This document shows, one piece after another, positions 1-10,072 of a DNA stretch of 64,000 nucleotides. Origin of the DNA: Rhizobium sp. RU20A (lineage in GTDB: Bacteria > Pseudomonadota > Alphaproteobacteria > Rhizobiales > Rhizobiaceae); assembly GCF_900155885.1 (NCBI RefSeq), contig NZ_FTMB01000001.1, positions 186,001 through 250,000 on the forward strand. The letters are read 5' to 3'. Numbering within the stretch: position 1 is the stretch's first letter; every line of letters starts with the position of its first letter. A program made the translations under genes and the position numbers. The notes under the pieces are model-generated. The model saw only the letters and a program-made list of their open reading frames with translations. It was not told the origin of the DNA and made no database searches.

Positions 1-1
1 G

Positions 2-157
2 CGCATCATCACCATGCCCTCCGAATCGCTCTTCTCCTCCGCCTCCTTCTTCCTGCGCCTTGGTCCGGAAGCCGAGGTGCTGGAGCCGCCCGAACTGCGG
101 GCGAAAATGATCGACTGGATTGCCCGGACCGGGGCGCTCTATCGCCCCGAAGGCTAG
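2..157 (+). CDS. C-terminal fragment of a WYL-type transcriptional regulator
   Basis: The window opens inside this gene; only the last 51 residues and a TAG stop are present. The fragment contains the stretch [12 protein letters not shown] followed by a terminal ALYRP. This resembles the C-terminal end of HTH-WYL transcription factors, where a 'VLEPPELR' segment precedes the last helix. The protein would be a cytosolic DNA-binding regulator, but neither the HTH nor the WYL core is visible here. It ends 12 bp before the end of the convergent P450 gene. Family assignment rests on this one segment, so it is moderate at best. Confidence 0.5.
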   Translation, partial: RIITMPSESLFSSASFFLRLGPEAEVLEPPELRAKMIDWIARTGALYRPEG

Positions 158-169
158 GCGGCAGCGCGC

Positions 170-1414
170 CTACCAGACGAGGTCAACCCGCTCCATGCCG
201 TGGAAGTGGAAGCTGTCGCGCACCGCGGGCGGCTCGGCGAGCCTCAGGCCCGGCAGGCGTTCGAAGAGGATCGGCAGCGCGATGTTGAGTTCGAGGCGGG
301 CAAGCGGCGCGCCGATGCAAAAATGCAGGCCGGCGCCGAAGGAGAGGTGTGGAGCCTCGTCGCGATCCGGGCGGAAGGCGGCGGCATCGGTGAACTTTGC
401 CGGATCGACATTGGCGGCGGCCAGCATCAGGCCGATCTGTTCGCCCTTCTTCAGCACGATGTCGTCGCCGAGATCGATGTCGGAGAGGGCGAAACGGTCG
501 AAATTGTGCAGCGGCGCGGCAAAGCGCATGCATTCCTCGACCGCCAGCGACGTCGAGCGGGCATCCGCAAACAGCGCCTTCGGATCGGCCTCGTGCGAGA
601 GGATCGTGTTTACCGCATTGCCGATCTGGTGCACGGTTGCCTCATGGCCGGCGTTCAGCAGCAGCACGGCGGTGGAGATCAACTCGTCATCCGAGAGCCG
701 TTCGCCGTCCTTCTCGGTGGTGACCATGTGCGTCATGAGGTCGTCGCCAGGCTTTGCGCGCTTTTCGGCGATGACGCCGCGCAGATAGTCGGCGAACTCC
801 GCCGAGGCGCGGTTGGCGGCGACTTCGTGCTCGTAGGGCGGGTTGAACACATACATGCGCACCATGGCATGCGACCATTCGAGCAGCTTGTCACCCATCG
901 CGACGGGAATCCCGAGCATTCGGGCGATGATGGTGACGGGGATGACCTCGGCATAGGCTTTCAGCAGCTCGATGTGGCCGGCGCCCTGAAAGTCGTCGAT
1001 CAGCTCGTGACAGAGCGCGCCGATGCCGGGTCGCAACTGCTCGATCTGGCGGGAAACGAAGGCGCGGTTGACGAGTGTGCGCAGCCGCGTATGGGCCGGC
1101 GGCTCCAGCCCCAGCAGCGAATGGGCCTCGACCGCATCGAAATCGGCAAGATGCGGCTTGGGCTCGGCCATGCCGAGTTCCTCGCGCGTCGCCACATGGA
1201 GGATCTGCCGACCGAAACGGCGATCGCGCAAAAGCCCGTTCACTGCGTCATAGCCGATGACATACCACTGACCGAGCTCCTCCCAGAAAAAGGCGGGGCC
1301 ATGCCGGTGAAGCTCGGCATAGACGGCGAACGGGTCGCGGTAGAAGGTGGGATCGTGAATGTCGAGCCGGGCGTGGCGGGTGGCGGCGTCGTAGGCAAAG
1401 CTGTTTGCTGGCAT
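170..1414 (-). CDS. Cytochrome P450
   Basis: A soluble bacterial P450 of 414 residues, a haem-thiolate monooxygenase that needs an external ferredoxin/reductase. Visible signatures are the I-helix AGHEAT oxygen-activation motif in the middle, the K-helix EECMR (ExxR), and the haem loop FGAGLHFCIG with the axial cysteine near residue 366. I chose the ATG at 1414 because it gives the usual P450 N-terminus and length; the reading frame stays open further upstream with no P450-like sequence. It is convergent with the regulator fragment and divergent from the EEP gene. No redox partner gene is nearby, so the electron donor and substrate are unknown. Confidence 0.9.
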   Translation of the reverse strand: MPANSFAYDAATRHARLDIHDPTFYRDPFAVYAELHRHGPAFFWEELGQWYVIGYDAVNGLLRDRRFGRQILHVATREELGMAEPKPHLADFDAVEAHSLLGLEPPAHTRLRTLVNRAFVSRQIEQLRPGIGALCHELIDDFQGAGHIELLKAYAEVIPVTIIARMLGIPVAMGDKLLEWSHAMVRMYVFNPPYEHEVAANRASAEFADYLRGVIAEKRAKPGDDLMTHMVTTEKDGERLSDDELISTAVLLLNAGHEATVHQIGNAVNTILSHEADPKALFADARSTSLAVEECMRFAAPLHNFDRFALSDIDLGDDIVLKKGEQIGLMLAAANVDPAKFTDAAAFRPDRDEAPHLSFGAGLHFCIGAPLARLELNIALPILFERLPGLRLAEPPAVRDSFHFHGMERVDLVW

Positions 1415-1544
1415 GATGGGGCTCTGGATGGGACTGCGAGGATCGCCGGCGGGTGCGGGAAGCGCGATGCTCCATTGCCCTTGCCCGGCGGCGAACCATA
1501 TCTCTCTTCCGAACCGGCATTCGACGCAAGCAGCGAGACAGCGC

Positions 1545-2438
1545 ATGGCAAAGGCAAAGACAGGCATTTCGACCGGCATCATCGCCGCGATCCGCCGTCG
1601 CAGGCCCATGATTGCCGGCGTTGCCGATGAAGTGCGGCGCGGCAAGATCGTCATCGCCTCCTACAATATCCACAAATGCGTGGGGACCGACGGGCGCTTC
1701 GACCCCAATCGCATCTGCGAAGTCATCTCGCAGTTCTCCGCCGATATCGTTGCCTTGCAGGAGGCCGACCAGCGCTTCGGCGAGCGGGCGGGCCTTCTCG
1801 ATCTGGAGCGCCTGAAGCGCGAGTGTTCGCTCGTTTCGGTGCCGGTCACGGCCTTTTCGGAAAAGGGCCATGGCTGGCATGGCAACGTGCTGCTGTTGCG
1901 CGAGGGCGCTGTGCAGGAGGTGCGCCAGTTGAAGCTGCCGGGCGTCGAGCCGCGCGGCGCCCTCGTCGTCGATCTGGAGCTGGCGGCAGGCCCCTTGCGC
2001 GTCATCGCCGCGCATCTCGGTCTGCTGCGCCATTCGCGCGCCAAGCAGGCCGAATCGATCCTCGCCGCCGTCGCCGATGCCGCCCCGCGCCCGACCATCC
2101 TCATCGGCGATCTCAACGAATGGCGCACGGGCAGGGGCTCGTCGCTGAGCTACCTGACGCCGATCTTCGATCACGGCCATGCCACGGTCGCAAGCTTTCC
2201 CTCGCGCTTCCCCATCCTCCCGCTCGACCGCGTCATGGGCTACCCCAAGGAGATCGTCACCGCAGTCGAGGTGCATGACAGTCCGCTGGCGCGCATCGCC
2301 TCCGACCATCTGCCGGTCAAGGCCTATATCGATCTTGCCGCCGCGGCGGCCGCCGAGGAAACGCGCGCGGAGCGGCGCGAGGAGATCGAGGCCGCTGTCG
2401 GCCCCTTGCCGGCCAGCCCGACCAAGGGCGAGGCTTGA
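1545..2438 (+). CDS. Endonuclease/exonuclease/phosphatase (EEP) family protein
   Basis: A 297-residue EEP-fold metal-dependent phosphoesterase. The fold signatures appear in order: SYNIHK near residue 40, the LQEAD metal-binding glutamate, GDLNEW, and the C-terminal SDHLPV (SDHxP) catalytic histidine. Members cleave phosphodiester or phosphomonoester bonds in nucleic acids, phosphoinositides or sphingolipids; this sequence does not say which. The ATG at 1545 is preferred because the frame upstream overlaps the divergent P450 start region. It lies 9 bp upstream of a phospholipase D-type gene on the same strand, suggesting co-transcription and possibly a lipid-related role. Confidence 0.8.
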   Translation: MAKAKTGISTGIIAAIRRRRPMIAGVADEVRRGKIVIASYNIHKCVGTDGRFDPNRICEVISQFSADIVALQEADQRFGERAGLLDLERLKRECSLVSVPVTAFSEKGHGWHGNVLLLREGAVQEVRQLKLPGVEPRGALVVDLELAAGPLRVIAAHLGLLRHSRAKQAESILAAVADAAPRPTILIGDLNEWRTGRGSSLSYLTPIFDHGHATVASFPSRFPILPLDRVMGYPKEIVTAVEVHDSPLARIASDHLPVKAYIDLAAAAAAEETRAERREEIEAAVGPLPASPTKGEA

Positions 2439-2447
2439 CCCCACCCC

Positions 2448-4022
2448 ATGATGGACCTGGTCGGCAAGCTTCCGCTTCTCCTCTGTCTCTTTCTCGTCGT
2501 ATCCGCCGTGCTCGTCTGGCTCTACGGCCGTTTTGGCCGCTGGCCATCTGGCAGCGAGGAGCATTCATTGCCGCCGGTAGAGGGCGAGACCGCGATTGAT
2601 CGTGCCATCGCGCCGCTTCTGGCAGGGCAGGCTGACGATGCGGCGGGCCTTTCGCTCGTGCATGCCAACCGCGAGGCGCTCGCGCTGCGGATAACCGCCG
2701 TCCGGGCCGCCGGGCGCAGTCTCGATCTCCAGTATTACTACTGGAAGGACGACCTGACGGGCGGCCTTCTGATGCGCGAGGTCATCGCCGCTGCCGATCG
2801 CGGCGTCCGGGTGCGGTTGCTGCTCGACGACATCAATGCGGGCCTGCATGATCGCAGCTGCATCGCGCTCGATGCCCACGCCAATATCAGCGTGCGGCTC
2901 TTCAACCCCAGTCGGGCCCGCACCGACCGGTTCCGCCGTGGTCTCGAAATGGCCATGCGCGCCTTCCGCGCCACGCGCCGCATGCACAACAAGGCCTTCA
3001 TCGCCGACGGCCGCATCGCCATCATGGGCGGGCGCAACATCGGCGACGCCTATTTCGATGCGGACGAGGACACCAATTTCCGCGATCTCGATATCTGGAT
3101 GATCGGCAAGGCTGTCGCGGACGCGGGCGGGATGTTCGACCGCTACTGGAACAGTCCCGTCGTGCTGCCGATCGGATCGCTGCGCACGCCGCGGCCGAAA
3201 TATCTGGGCAGGCTACGCGCAGACCTTGCCGAACTGGCCGACCGGCCCGCCGCGCGCCTGCTGCTTAGCGATATCGAGGCTTCAGGTGAGGATGCATCGC
3301 CACCACTGACGCCCGAGGCCGCGTTGCACTGGTGCGCGGATGTCGAGGTTCTCGCCGACCCGCCGGAAAAGGCCCTGATGGCGCGGCGCTCCAACTGGAT
3401 CTTTCGCGATCTGATGCCGGCGATGATGGCTGCGAAGGACCGTCTGCGCATCGTCTCGCCCTATTTTGTCCCGGGAGTCGATGGCACGTCAGCCCTGACC
3501 GACCTCACCGACAAGGGCGTCAGGGTCGAGGTCCTGACCAATTCGCTCGCCGCGACCGATGTCGCCGCCGTGCATGGCGGCTATGCCCGCTATCGCCGCA
3601 GACTGTTGAGGGGCGGGGTCGCTCTCTTCGAACTCAAGGCCGATCACGTGCCGGGCGACCCGCGGCGCATCAAGATCTTCGGATCACGCACGGCAAGCCT
3701 CCACAGCAAGGCCTTCACGGTGGATGGCGAACGCGGTTTCGTCGGTTCCGTCAATTTCGATCCCCGTTCGGTATCGCTCAACACCGAAACGGGTGTGCTC
3801 TTTTCCCATCGTGCGCTCGTCGCCGAGGTCGACGGGATCATCGATATCGAGATGGCGCCGGACTCGGCCTTCGCGCTCTCGCTGCACCGCGGTCTGATCC
3901 GCTGGCGCGACGCCGGCGAGGGCGGGCGCCCGCGCACCCTCTACCGCGAGCCGGAGGCGGGGCGCATCCGCCGGCTGACGGCGGCGGTGATCCGCTTCCT
4001 GCCGGTTGAATCGCAGCTGTGA
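2448..4022 (+). CDS. Phospholipase D / cardiolipin synthase-like protein
   Basis: A 524-residue protein of the PLD superfamily. It starts with a hydrophobic segment (LLLCLFLVVSAVLVWL) that probably anchors it in the inner membrane. Two HKD motifs are visible: HNKAFIADGR followed by IMGGRN in the N-terminal half, and HSKAFTVDGE followed by GSVNFD in the C-terminal half. Two complete HxKx4D motifs are what a monomeric active PLD fold needs. It could be a phospholipase D, a cardiolipin synthase or another phosphatidyltransferase. It follows the EEP gene by 9 bp and probably shares its transcript. Confidence 0.85.
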   Translation: MMDLVGKLPLLLCLFLVVSAVLVWLYGRFGRWPSGSEEHSLPPVEGETAIDRAIAPLLAGQADDAAGLSLVHANREALALRITAVRAAGRSLDLQYYYWKDDLTGGLLMREVIAAADRGVRVRLLLDDINAGLHDRSCIALDAHANISVRLFNPSRARTDRFRRGLEMAMRAFRATRRMHNKAFIADGRIAIMGGRNIGDAYFDADEDTNFRDLDIWMIGKAVADAGGMFDRYWNSPVVLPIGSLRTPRPKYLGRLRADLAELADRPAARLLLSDIEASGEDASPPLTPEAALHWCADVEVLADPPEKALMARRSNWIFRDLMPAMMAAKDRLRIVSPYFVPGVDGTSALTDLTDKGVRVEVLTNSLAATDVAAVHGGYARYRRRLLRGGVALFELKADHVPGDPRRIKIFGSRTASLHSKAFTVDGERGFVGSVNFDPRSVSLNTETGVLFSHRALVAEVDGIIDIEMAPDSAFALSLHRGLIRWRDAGEGGRPRTLYREPEAGRIRRLTAAVIRFLPVESQL

Positions 4023-4138
4023 CGCTGCCGCGGTCACGGAATTTCGTCGGCGCGCCCCGTTCCACGCCTTATCCACAGGCCTAGACGAGGTCAGCCTCGC
4101 GCCACTCAGAAGGCGTTAAGCTTATCGCGTCTTGGCGA

Positions 4139-4168
4139 CTTGAAGTGCGGGTCACCGACACTCTATGT
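4139..4168 (+). promoter_or_regulatory. Candidate RpoH (heat-shock) promoter of clpP
   Basis: CTTGAA (4139-4144), a 17-bp spacer, then TCTATGT (4162-4168), 70 bp before the clpP start. This fits the rhizobial heat-shock sigma factor pattern CTTGAA-N17-CCTATnT with one mismatch in the -10. Heat-shock control of clpP is established in related bacteria; the match here was made by eye. Confidence 0.45.
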
Positions 4169-4237
4169 ATGAGGAAGACACAAACGATGATTCCAGGCCG
4201 GCGAGGCGATCGCTGGCCGCACAGGCGAAGGTAAGAC

Positions 4238-4870
4238 ATGAGAAATCCCGTTGATACCGCCATGGCTCTCATCCCCATGGTGGTCGAGCAGACGAACCGC
4301 GGCGAACGGTCCTACGACATTTACTCGCGCCTGCTGAAAGAACGCATCATCTTCATGACCGGCCCGGTCGAAGATCATATGGCGACGCTGGTCTGTGCCC
4401 AGCTCCTCTTCCTCGAGGCTGAAAACCCGAAGAAGGAAATCGCGCTCTACATCAATTCGCCGGGCGGTGTCGTCACCTCCGGCATGGCCATTTACGACAC
4501 GATGCAGTTCATCCGCCCGGCCGTTTCGACGCTGTGCATCGGCCAGGCCGCCTCCATGGGCTCGCTGCTGCTCGCCGCCGGCCACAAGGACATGCGTTTT
4601 GCCACGCCGAACGCCCGCATCATGGTTCACCAGCCTTCCGGCGGTTTCCAGGGCCAGGCCTCCGACATCGAGCGCCACGCCAAGGACATCATCAAGATGA
4701 AGCGTCGACTGAACGAGGTCTACGTCAAGCACTGCGGCCGCACCTATGAAGAAGTCGAGCAGACGCTCGACCGCGACCATTTCATGAGCGCGGACGAGGC
4801 ACAGGAATGGGGTCTGGTCGACAAGATCATCACCTCGCGTGAAGCCCTGGAAGGCGCAGCCGCAAGCTGA
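4238..4870 (+). CDS. clpP: ATP-dependent Clp protease proteolytic subunit ClpP
   Basis: Cytosolic serine peptidase of 210 residues that assembles into a tetradecameric barrel and degrades proteins fed by ClpX or ClpA. The catalytic triad is intact: Ser106 in GQAASMGS, His131 in MVHQPSGG and Asp180 in the DRDHFMSA segment. These sit exactly nine residues later than in E. coli ClpP, reflecting a slightly longer N-terminus. The ATG at 4238 follows an AGGTAA ribosome site. clpX lies about 300 bp downstream and lon follows, so the three proteolysis genes are clustered but separately initiated. Confidence 0.97.
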   Translation: MRNPVDTAMALIPMVVEQTNRGERSYDIYSRLLKERIIFMTGPVEDHMATLVCAQLLFLEAENPKKEIALYINSPGGVVTSGMAIYDTMQFIRPAVSTLCIGQAASMGSLLLAAGHKDMRFATPNARIMVHQPSGGFQGQASDIERHAKDIIKMKRRLNEVYVKHCGRTYEEVEQTLDRDHFMSADEAQEWGLVDKIITSREALEGAAAS

Positions 4871-5177
4871 GCCGTCCATTTACCCGCCTCGTGATGTAAT
4901 TGTGACACATTTGCGGGGCAGGCAGGGGTTTAATGGATAGGCAAAGCCGCTAAGATGGCCGTTAATGCTATGTTGAAGTTTCCCGCTTTAGCATTCGGTT
5001 TTGAAGGGGAGACACGTTGCCGCCGGGCAACAGGGCCGCAAGGCCTTCTTGCCCGGAAAGTACTCCCGAAGCCCTGAGTGGGCGCGACGCCGTGATCCGG
5101 CGGCTCCCGCGGGGCGCATTGAGGACCCCCAAGCTTCTCCACCGGAAGCGGAGAGGGCGTGCTGGAAGGATTGTGAT
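4871..5177 (+). other. clpP-clpX intergenic region, no gene seen
   Basis: Three hundred bases between clpP and clpX. The first part is AT-richer and probably holds the clpX promoter; the last 150 bases are GC-rich and contain short inverted repeats. A frame stays open in front of clpX from 5001, but it lacks family similarity and clpX starts at its conserved position, so I read this as an untranslated leader. Confidence 0.5.
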
Positions 5178-6455
5178 ATGAGCAAAGTCAGCGGTAGCAA
5201 CGGCGGCGACTCCAAGAATACTCTTTATTGTTCGTTCTGCGGCAAGAGCCAGCACGAGGTCCGCAAACTGATTGCCGGGCCGACCGTCTTCATCTGCGAT
5301 GAATGCGTCGAGCTGTGCATGGACATCATCCGCGAGGAGAACAAGACCTCGATGGTGAAGTCGCGCGATGGCGTGCCGACACCGCAGGAAATCATCAAGG
5401 TCCTCGACGAATACGTCATCGGCCAGCAGCAGGCCAAGCGTATCCTCTCGGTCGCCGTCCACAACCACTACAAGCGCCTGGCGCATTCCGCCAAGAGCAC
5501 CGATGTGGAGCTGGCAAAGTCGAACATTATGCTCGTCGGTCCGACCGGCTGCGGCAAGACCTATCTTGCCCAGACCCTGGCTCGCATCATCGACGTGCCC
5601 TTCACCATGGCGGATGCCACCACGCTGACCGAAGCCGGTTACGTCGGTGAAGACGTCGAAAACATCATTCTGAAGCTCCTTCAGGCTGCCGACTACAATG
5701 TCGAGCGCGCGCAGCGCGGCATCGTCTACATCGACGAAGTCGACAAGATCTCCCGCAAGTCCGACAACCCGTCCATCACCCGTGACGTGTCGGGCGAGGG
5801 CGTGCAGCAGGCGCTGCTGAAGATCATGGAAGGCACGGTCGCTTCCGTACCGCCGCAGGGTGGGCGCAAGCATCCGCAGCAGGAATTCCTGCAGGTCGAC
5901 ACGACGAACATCCTGTTCATCTGCGGCGGCGCCTTTGCCGGTCTCGACAAGATCATCTCGGCCCGTGGCGAGAAGACCTCCATCGGCTTCGGCGCGATGG
6001 TCCGCGCCCCGGAAGACCGCCGCGTCGGCGAAGTGCTGCGCGAACTGGAGCCGGAAGATCTCGTGAAGTTCGGCCTCATCCCCGAGTTCATCGGCCGTCT
6101 GCCGGTCCTGGCAACGCTCGAGGATCTCGACGAGGACGCGCTGATCCAGATCCTGTCGGAGCCGAAGAACGCACTGATCAAGCAGTACCAGCGCCTGTTC
6201 GAGATGGAAGATGTGGAACTGACCTTCCACGAGGATGCGCTGCGCGAAATCGCCAAGCGCGCCATCATCCGCAAGACCGGCGCGCGCGGTCTGCGCTCGA
6301 TCATGGAAAAGATCCTGCTCGACACCATGTTCGAACTGCCGACGCTCGAAGGCGTGCGCGAGGTCGTCATCTCCGACGAAGTCGTCAAGGGCTCGGCCCG
6401 GCCGCTCTATATCTACTCCGAGCGCACCGAGGAAAAGGCTAACGTGTCGGCTTGA
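5178..6455 (+). CDS. clpX: ATP-dependent Clp protease ATP-binding subunit ClpX
   Basis: AAA+ unfoldase of 425 residues that recognises substrates and threads them into ClpP. The N-terminal zinc-binding domain has four cysteines at about 18, 21, 40 and 43. The AAA+ module shows Walker A GPTGCGKT, Walker B VYIDEVDK and the sensor-2 region GARGLRS. The start ATG at 5178 follows GAAGGA and gives the conserved MSK...YCSFCGK N-terminus. In alphaproteobacteria this protease also degrades cell-cycle regulators such as CtrA. A strong terminator follows immediately. Confidence 0.97.
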   Translation: MSKVSGSNGGDSKNTLYCSFCGKSQHEVRKLIAGPTVFICDECVELCMDIIREENKTSMVKSRDGVPTPQEIIKVLDEYVIGQQQAKRILSVAVHNHYKRLAHSAKSTDVELAKSNIMLVGPTGCGKTYLAQTLARIIDVPFTMADATTLTEAGYVGEDVENIILKLLQAADYNVERAQRGIVYIDEVDKISRKSDNPSITRDVSGEGVQQALLKIMEGTVASVPPQGGRKHPQQEFLQVDTTNILFICGGAFAGLDKIISARGEKTSIGFGAMVRAPEDRRVGEVLRELEPEDLVKFGLIPEFIGRLPVLATLEDLDEDALIQILSEPKNALIKQYQRLFEMEDVELTFHEDALREIAKRAIIRKTGARGLRSIMEKILLDTMFELPTLEGVREVVISDEVVKGSARPLYIYSERTEEKANVSA

Positions 6456-6483
6456 CCAGCTCGGTGAAACTGAAATGCCAGAG

Positions 6484-6513
6484 GGCTCGTATCCAGTGAT
6501 ACGGGCCTTTTTT
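6484..6513 (+). terminator. Rho-independent terminator of clpX
   Basis: A 10-bp stem, GGCTCGTATC pairing with GATACGGGCC around a CAGT loop (6484-6507, one G-U pair), is followed by six T residues. It lies 29 bp after the clpX stop. Confidence 0.9.
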
Positions 6514-6886
6514 GATGAGCCGGGACGGAAGGGCAGGGGGCGGAACTGGCTTGGTGCTGACACATTTGCCCGGCACTCTTTCCGTCTCGCGAAAATGCCC
6601 GATTGCCAAGCGCGGCAGGCGGCGCAATGATAGTGACTCCGAATAAGTTTCGCGTCGCGTGAGTCTCTTCGCCTGGCCCTCTGGCATGTCCCGTTCGCCG
6701 GTCGCGTTGCAAGGTCCGCAAAAGCGTTCGGGTCTACGTGTTGACCTCGATCCGCCGTCTCTCCCCGGGATGGCGCGGGGCTTGAAATGACGGTGCCGAA
6801 ACGCCACTTCCGCAGTCAGCATTAAGACGGAAGTGCTCGACGAGGCTTCCGCGAACGGGCCCTTTTAGGGACGGAAAGGAAATGAA
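6514..6886 (+). other. lon upstream region, no gene seen
   Basis: About 370 noncoding bases between the clpX terminator and lon. CTTGAA at 6782-6787 with CCACTT 17 bp later is a poor match to a heat-shock promoter; TTGACC at 6742-6747 is another possible -35 element. The open frames here are short and have no recognisable product. Confidence 0.4.
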
Positions 6887-9310
6887 ATGACAGCCAAACA
6901 ACCACAGTCCCACGAGGCCACGACCTTCCCGGTTCTGCCGCTTCGCGACATCGTGGTGTTCCCGCACATGATTGTGCCGCTCTTCGTCGGCCGCGAAAAA
7001 TCCATTCGCGCGCTTGAAGAAGTCATGGGCACTGACAAGCAGATCATGCTTGCCACCCAGATCAATGCGGGTGACGACGATCCGGCTCCGTCCGCCATTT
7101 ACCAGGTCGGCACCATCGCCAATGTCCTCCAGCTTCTGAAGCTGCCTGACGGCACCGTGAAGGTGCTGGTGGAAGGCCGCGCGCGCGCTGAGATCGACGG
7201 CTATACGCGCCGCGAGGAGTTCTACGAAGCCTACGCGCACATCCTCTCCGAGCCGGCCGAAGATGCTGTCGAGATCGAGGCCCTGTCGCGCTCCGTGGTT
7301 TCCGAATTCGAAAACTATGTGAAGCTCAACAAGAAGATATCCCCGGAAGTGGTTGGCGCCGCCAGCCAGATCGAGGACTATTCCAAGCTCGCCGACACGG
7401 TCGCCTCGCACCTGTCGATCAAGATCGTCGAGAAGCAGGAGATGCTGGAAACCACCAGCGTAAAGCAGCGCCTCGAAAAGGCTCTCGGCTTCATGGAAGG
7501 CGAGATCTCGGTTCTGCAGGTAGAAAAGCGCATCCGCTCGCGCGTCAAGCGCCAGATGGAAAAGACGCAGCGCGAATATTACCTCAACGAACAGATGAAG
7601 GCGATCCAGAAGGAGCTCGGCGAGGGCGAAGACGGCCGCGACGAGATGGCCGAACTGGAAGAGCGCATCACCCGCACCAAGCTTTCCAAGGAAGCCCGCG
7701 ACAAGGCACAGGCGGAGCTGAAGAAGCTGCGCCAGATGAGCCCCATGTCGGCGGAAGCGACCGTCGTGCGCAACTATCTCGACTGGCTGCTTGGCCTTCC
7801 CTGGGGCAAGCGCTCCAAGATCAAGACCGATCTCAACCATGCCGAGGACGTGCTCGCGCAGGATCACTTCGGTCTCGACAAGGTCAAGGAACGCATCGTC
7901 GAATATCTGGCCGTGCAGGCCCGCTCGACCAAGATCCGTGGACCGATCCTGTGCCTCGTCGGCCCGCCCGGCGTCGGCAAGACCTCGCTTGCCCGTTCGA
8001 TCGCCAAGGCCACCGGCCGTGAATATGTCCGCATGGCGCTTGGCGGCGTGCGCGACGAAGCGGAAATCCGCGGTCACCGCCGCACCTATATCGGCTCCAT
8101 GCCCGGCAAGGTCGTGCAGTCGATGAAGAAGGCGAAGAAGTCCAACCCGCTCTTCCTGCTCGACGAAATCGACAAGATGGGCATGGATTTCCGTGGCGAC
8201 CCGTCGTCCGCTCTGCTCGAGGTGCTGGATCCGGAACAGAACAGCACGTTCATGGACCACTATCTGGAGGTCGAATACGACCTTTCCAACGTGATGTTCA
8301 TCACCACGGCGAACACGCTGAACATTCCGGCGCCGCTGATGGACCGCATGGAAGTGATCCGCATCGCCGGCTACACCGAGCAGGAGAAGCTGGAAATCGC
8401 CAAGCGGCACCTGCTGCCGAAGGCGGTCCGCGATCACGCGCTGAAGCCGGAGGAGTTCTCCGTCGGTGACGACGCGCTGATGGCCGTCATCCAGCAGTAC
8501 ACCCGCGAGGCGGGCGTGCGCAACTTCGAGCGCGAGCTGATGAAGCTCGCCCGTAAGGCCGTGACCGAGATCATCAAGGGCAAGGTCGCGAAGGTCGAAG
8601 TCACCGCCGAGAACATCCACGACTTCCTCGGCGTGCCGCGCTTCCGCCACGGCGAAGCCGAGCGCGAGGATCAGGTCGGCGTCGTCACGGGGCTTGCCTG
8701 GACGGAAGTCGGCGGTGAACTGCTGACCATCGAAGGCGTGAGCCTTCCGGGTGGCAAGGGCCGCATGACGGTCACCGGCAACCTGAAGGACGTGATGAAG
8801 GAATCGATTTCGGCAGCGGCCTCCTACGTCCGCTCGCGCGCCGTCGATTTCGGTATCGAGCCGCCGCGCTTCGACAAGACCGACATCCACGTGCACGTAC
8901 CGGAAGGCGCAACGCCGAAGGACGGTCCGTCTGCCGGTATCGCCATGGCAACCGCCATCGTCTCCATCATGACCGGCATCCCGGTCTCGAAGGATATCGC
9001 GATGACGGGCGAGGTGACGCTGCGCGGCCGGGTGCTTCCGATCGGCGGCCTTAAGGAAAAGCTGCTGGCTGCGCTCCGCGGCGGCATCAAGAAGGTGCTG
9101 ATTCCGGAAGAGAACGCCAAGGATCTGGCCGACATTCCGGATAACGTGAAGAACGCCATGGAAATCGTCCCCGTCAGCCGGATGAGCGAGGTTCTCAGCC
9201 ACGCTCTGACCCGGATGCCGACCGCGATCGAATGGGATCCGGCCAGCGAACCGGCGGCTCTGAAGCCTGTCGATTCGGCCGATGACAGCGGTGCTTCCGT
9301 CGCGCATTGA
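6887..9310 (+). CDS. lon: ATP-dependent protease Lon (La)
   Basis: Homohexameric AAA+ serine protease of 807 residues, cytosolic, degrading misfolded and short-lived regulatory proteins. The order is an N-terminal substrate-binding LON domain starting [15 protein letters not shown], a coiled-coil linker, the AAA+ module with Walker A GPPGVGKT and Walker [11 protein letters not shown], and the C-terminal peptidase with the catalytic serine in KDGPSAG and the catalytic lysine in GGLKEK. Length is normal for the family. GGAAAGGAAATGAA gives a good ribosome site. It is flanked by terminators on both sides, so it is probably monocistronic. Confidence 0.97.
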   Translation: MTAKQPQSHEATTFPVLPLRDIVVFPHMIVPLFVGREKSIRALEEVMGTDKQIMLATQINAGDDDPAPSAIYQVGTIANVLQLLKLPDGTVKVLVEGRARAEIDGYTRREEFYEAYAHILSEPAEDAVEIEALSRSVVSEFENYVKLNKKISPEVVGAASQIEDYSKLADTVASHLSIKIVEKQEMLETTSVKQRLEKALGFMEGEISVLQVEKRIRSRVKRQMEKTQREYYLNEQMKAIQKELGEGEDGRDEMAELEERITRTKLSKEARDKAQAELKKLRQMSPMSAEATVVRNYLDWLLGLPWGKRSKIKTDLNHAEDVLAQDHFGLDKVKERIVEYLAVQARSTKIRGPILCLVGPPGVGKTSLARSIAKATGREYVRMALGGVRDEAEIRGHRRTYIGSMPGKVVQSMKKAKKSNPLFLLDEIDKMGMDFRGDPSSALLEVLDPEQNSTFMDHYLEVEYDLSNVMFITTANTLNIPAPLMDRMEVIRIAGYTEQEKLEIAKRHLLPKAVRDHALKPEEFSVGDDALMAVIQQYTREAGVRNFERELMKLARKAVTEIIKGKVAKVEVTAENIHDFLGVPRFRHGEAEREDQVGVVTGLAWTEVGGELLTIEGVSLPGGKGRMTVTGNLKDVMKESISAAASYVRSRAVDFGIEPPRFDKTDIHVHVPEGATPKDGPSAGIAMATAIVSIMTGIPVSKDIAMTGEVTLRGRVLPIGGLKEKLLAALRGGIKKVLIPEENAKDLADIPDNVKNAMEIVPVSRMSEVLSHALTRMPTAIEWDPASEPAALKPVDSADDSGASVAH

Positions 9311-9367
9311 TGACGAAGGAGCGATCCTTTCCGTGAAATTGCGGGCAGGATGGCAACAGAAATGGAA

Positions 9368-9394
9368 AGACCGGCGCCATCGCCGGTCTTTTTT
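9368..9394 (+). terminator. Rho-independent terminator of lon
   Basis: Perfect 9-bp stem AGACCGGCG / CGCCGGTCT with a CCAT loop, followed by T residues, 58 bp after the lon stop. Confidence 0.9.
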
Positions 9395-9525
9395 CATGTA
9401 AAACCCCTGCGAAGCCTTGCTTTTCAGGGCGTTCGGGGCGAATGGGGTGACCAGGACGAAGGCAGAGACAGACTGCTTCGCCTTGAAGATGTGACTAGTT
9501 TCGAACCATTGGAAAGGGTGGAAAC

Positions 9526-9798
9526 ATGAACAAGAATGAGCTCGTGTCCGCCGTCGCCGAAAAGGCCGGCCTCTCGAAGACCGACGCCGCTTCGGCTGTC
9601 GACGCTGTATTCGAGGCCATCCAGGCTGAACTGAAGAACGGTGGCGACGTGCGCCTCGTCGGCTTCGGCAACTTCTCCGTTGCCCGCCGCGAAGCCTCGA
9701 AGGGCCGCAACCCGTCCACCGGCGCAGAGGTTGATATCCCCGCGCGCAACGTTCCGAAGTTCACGGCCGGCAAGGGCCTGAAGGACGCGGTGAACTGA
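9526..9798 (+). CDS. hupB: DNA-binding protein HU (HupB)
   Basis: A 90-residue histone-like nucleoid protein. The start MNKNELVSAVAEKAGLS and the arm motif GRNPSTG with the flanking prolines are the HU signature; the arm inserts in the DNA minor groove and bends it. It sits directly after lon, as in many proteobacteria (lon-hupB). GGGTGGAAAC precedes the ATG. Two stem-loops follow, the second a terminator. HU rather than IHF is favoured by the position next to lon. Confidence 0.95.
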   Translation: MNKNELVSAVAEKAGLSKTDAASAVDAVFEAIQAELKNGGDVRLVGFGNFSVARREASKGRNPSTGAEVDIPARNVPKFTAGKGLKDAVN

Positions 9799-9849
9799 TC
9801 CGTCGCTTTCCAGATGCCTGACGCCGAAGGCTCAGGCATCGACGCATTC

Positions 9850-9882
9850 GAGGCCCGGTCATCCCGGGCCTCGTTTCGTTTC
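9850..9882 (+). terminator. Terminator of hupB
   Basis: Stem GAGGCCCGG (9850-9858) / CCGGGCCTC (9864-9872) followed by the T-rich run CGTTTCGTTT. A second 9-bp hairpin, GATGCCTGA / TCAGGCATC (9813-9840), precedes it and may stabilise the transcript end. Confidence 0.75.
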
Positions 9883-10072
9883 AGTGGGCCGGAGGCCAGG
9901 CGGCCGCGCACCTTCGCCCCAAGGGCCCGTACACAAATTCGTCTTCAATCCTTCATCCGCCCGTTACATTGCGACGCGAGAAGCACCTCATGGCCGGACG
10001 TCGTCCGCCAATGATGAAGGCGGCAGGGACCGGGGGAACGGTGTCTCTGCTTCCGCAGATCAAGAGGGCTCC

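Noticed and set aside
200-1630. 476-aa plus-strand frame over the P450 gene
   Set aside because: Opposite strand of a gene with complete P450 signatures.
6734-9397. 887-aa frame opposite lon
   Set aside because: His/Leu/Asp-rich antisense translation of lon, covering the terminator as well; an artefact of codon bias.
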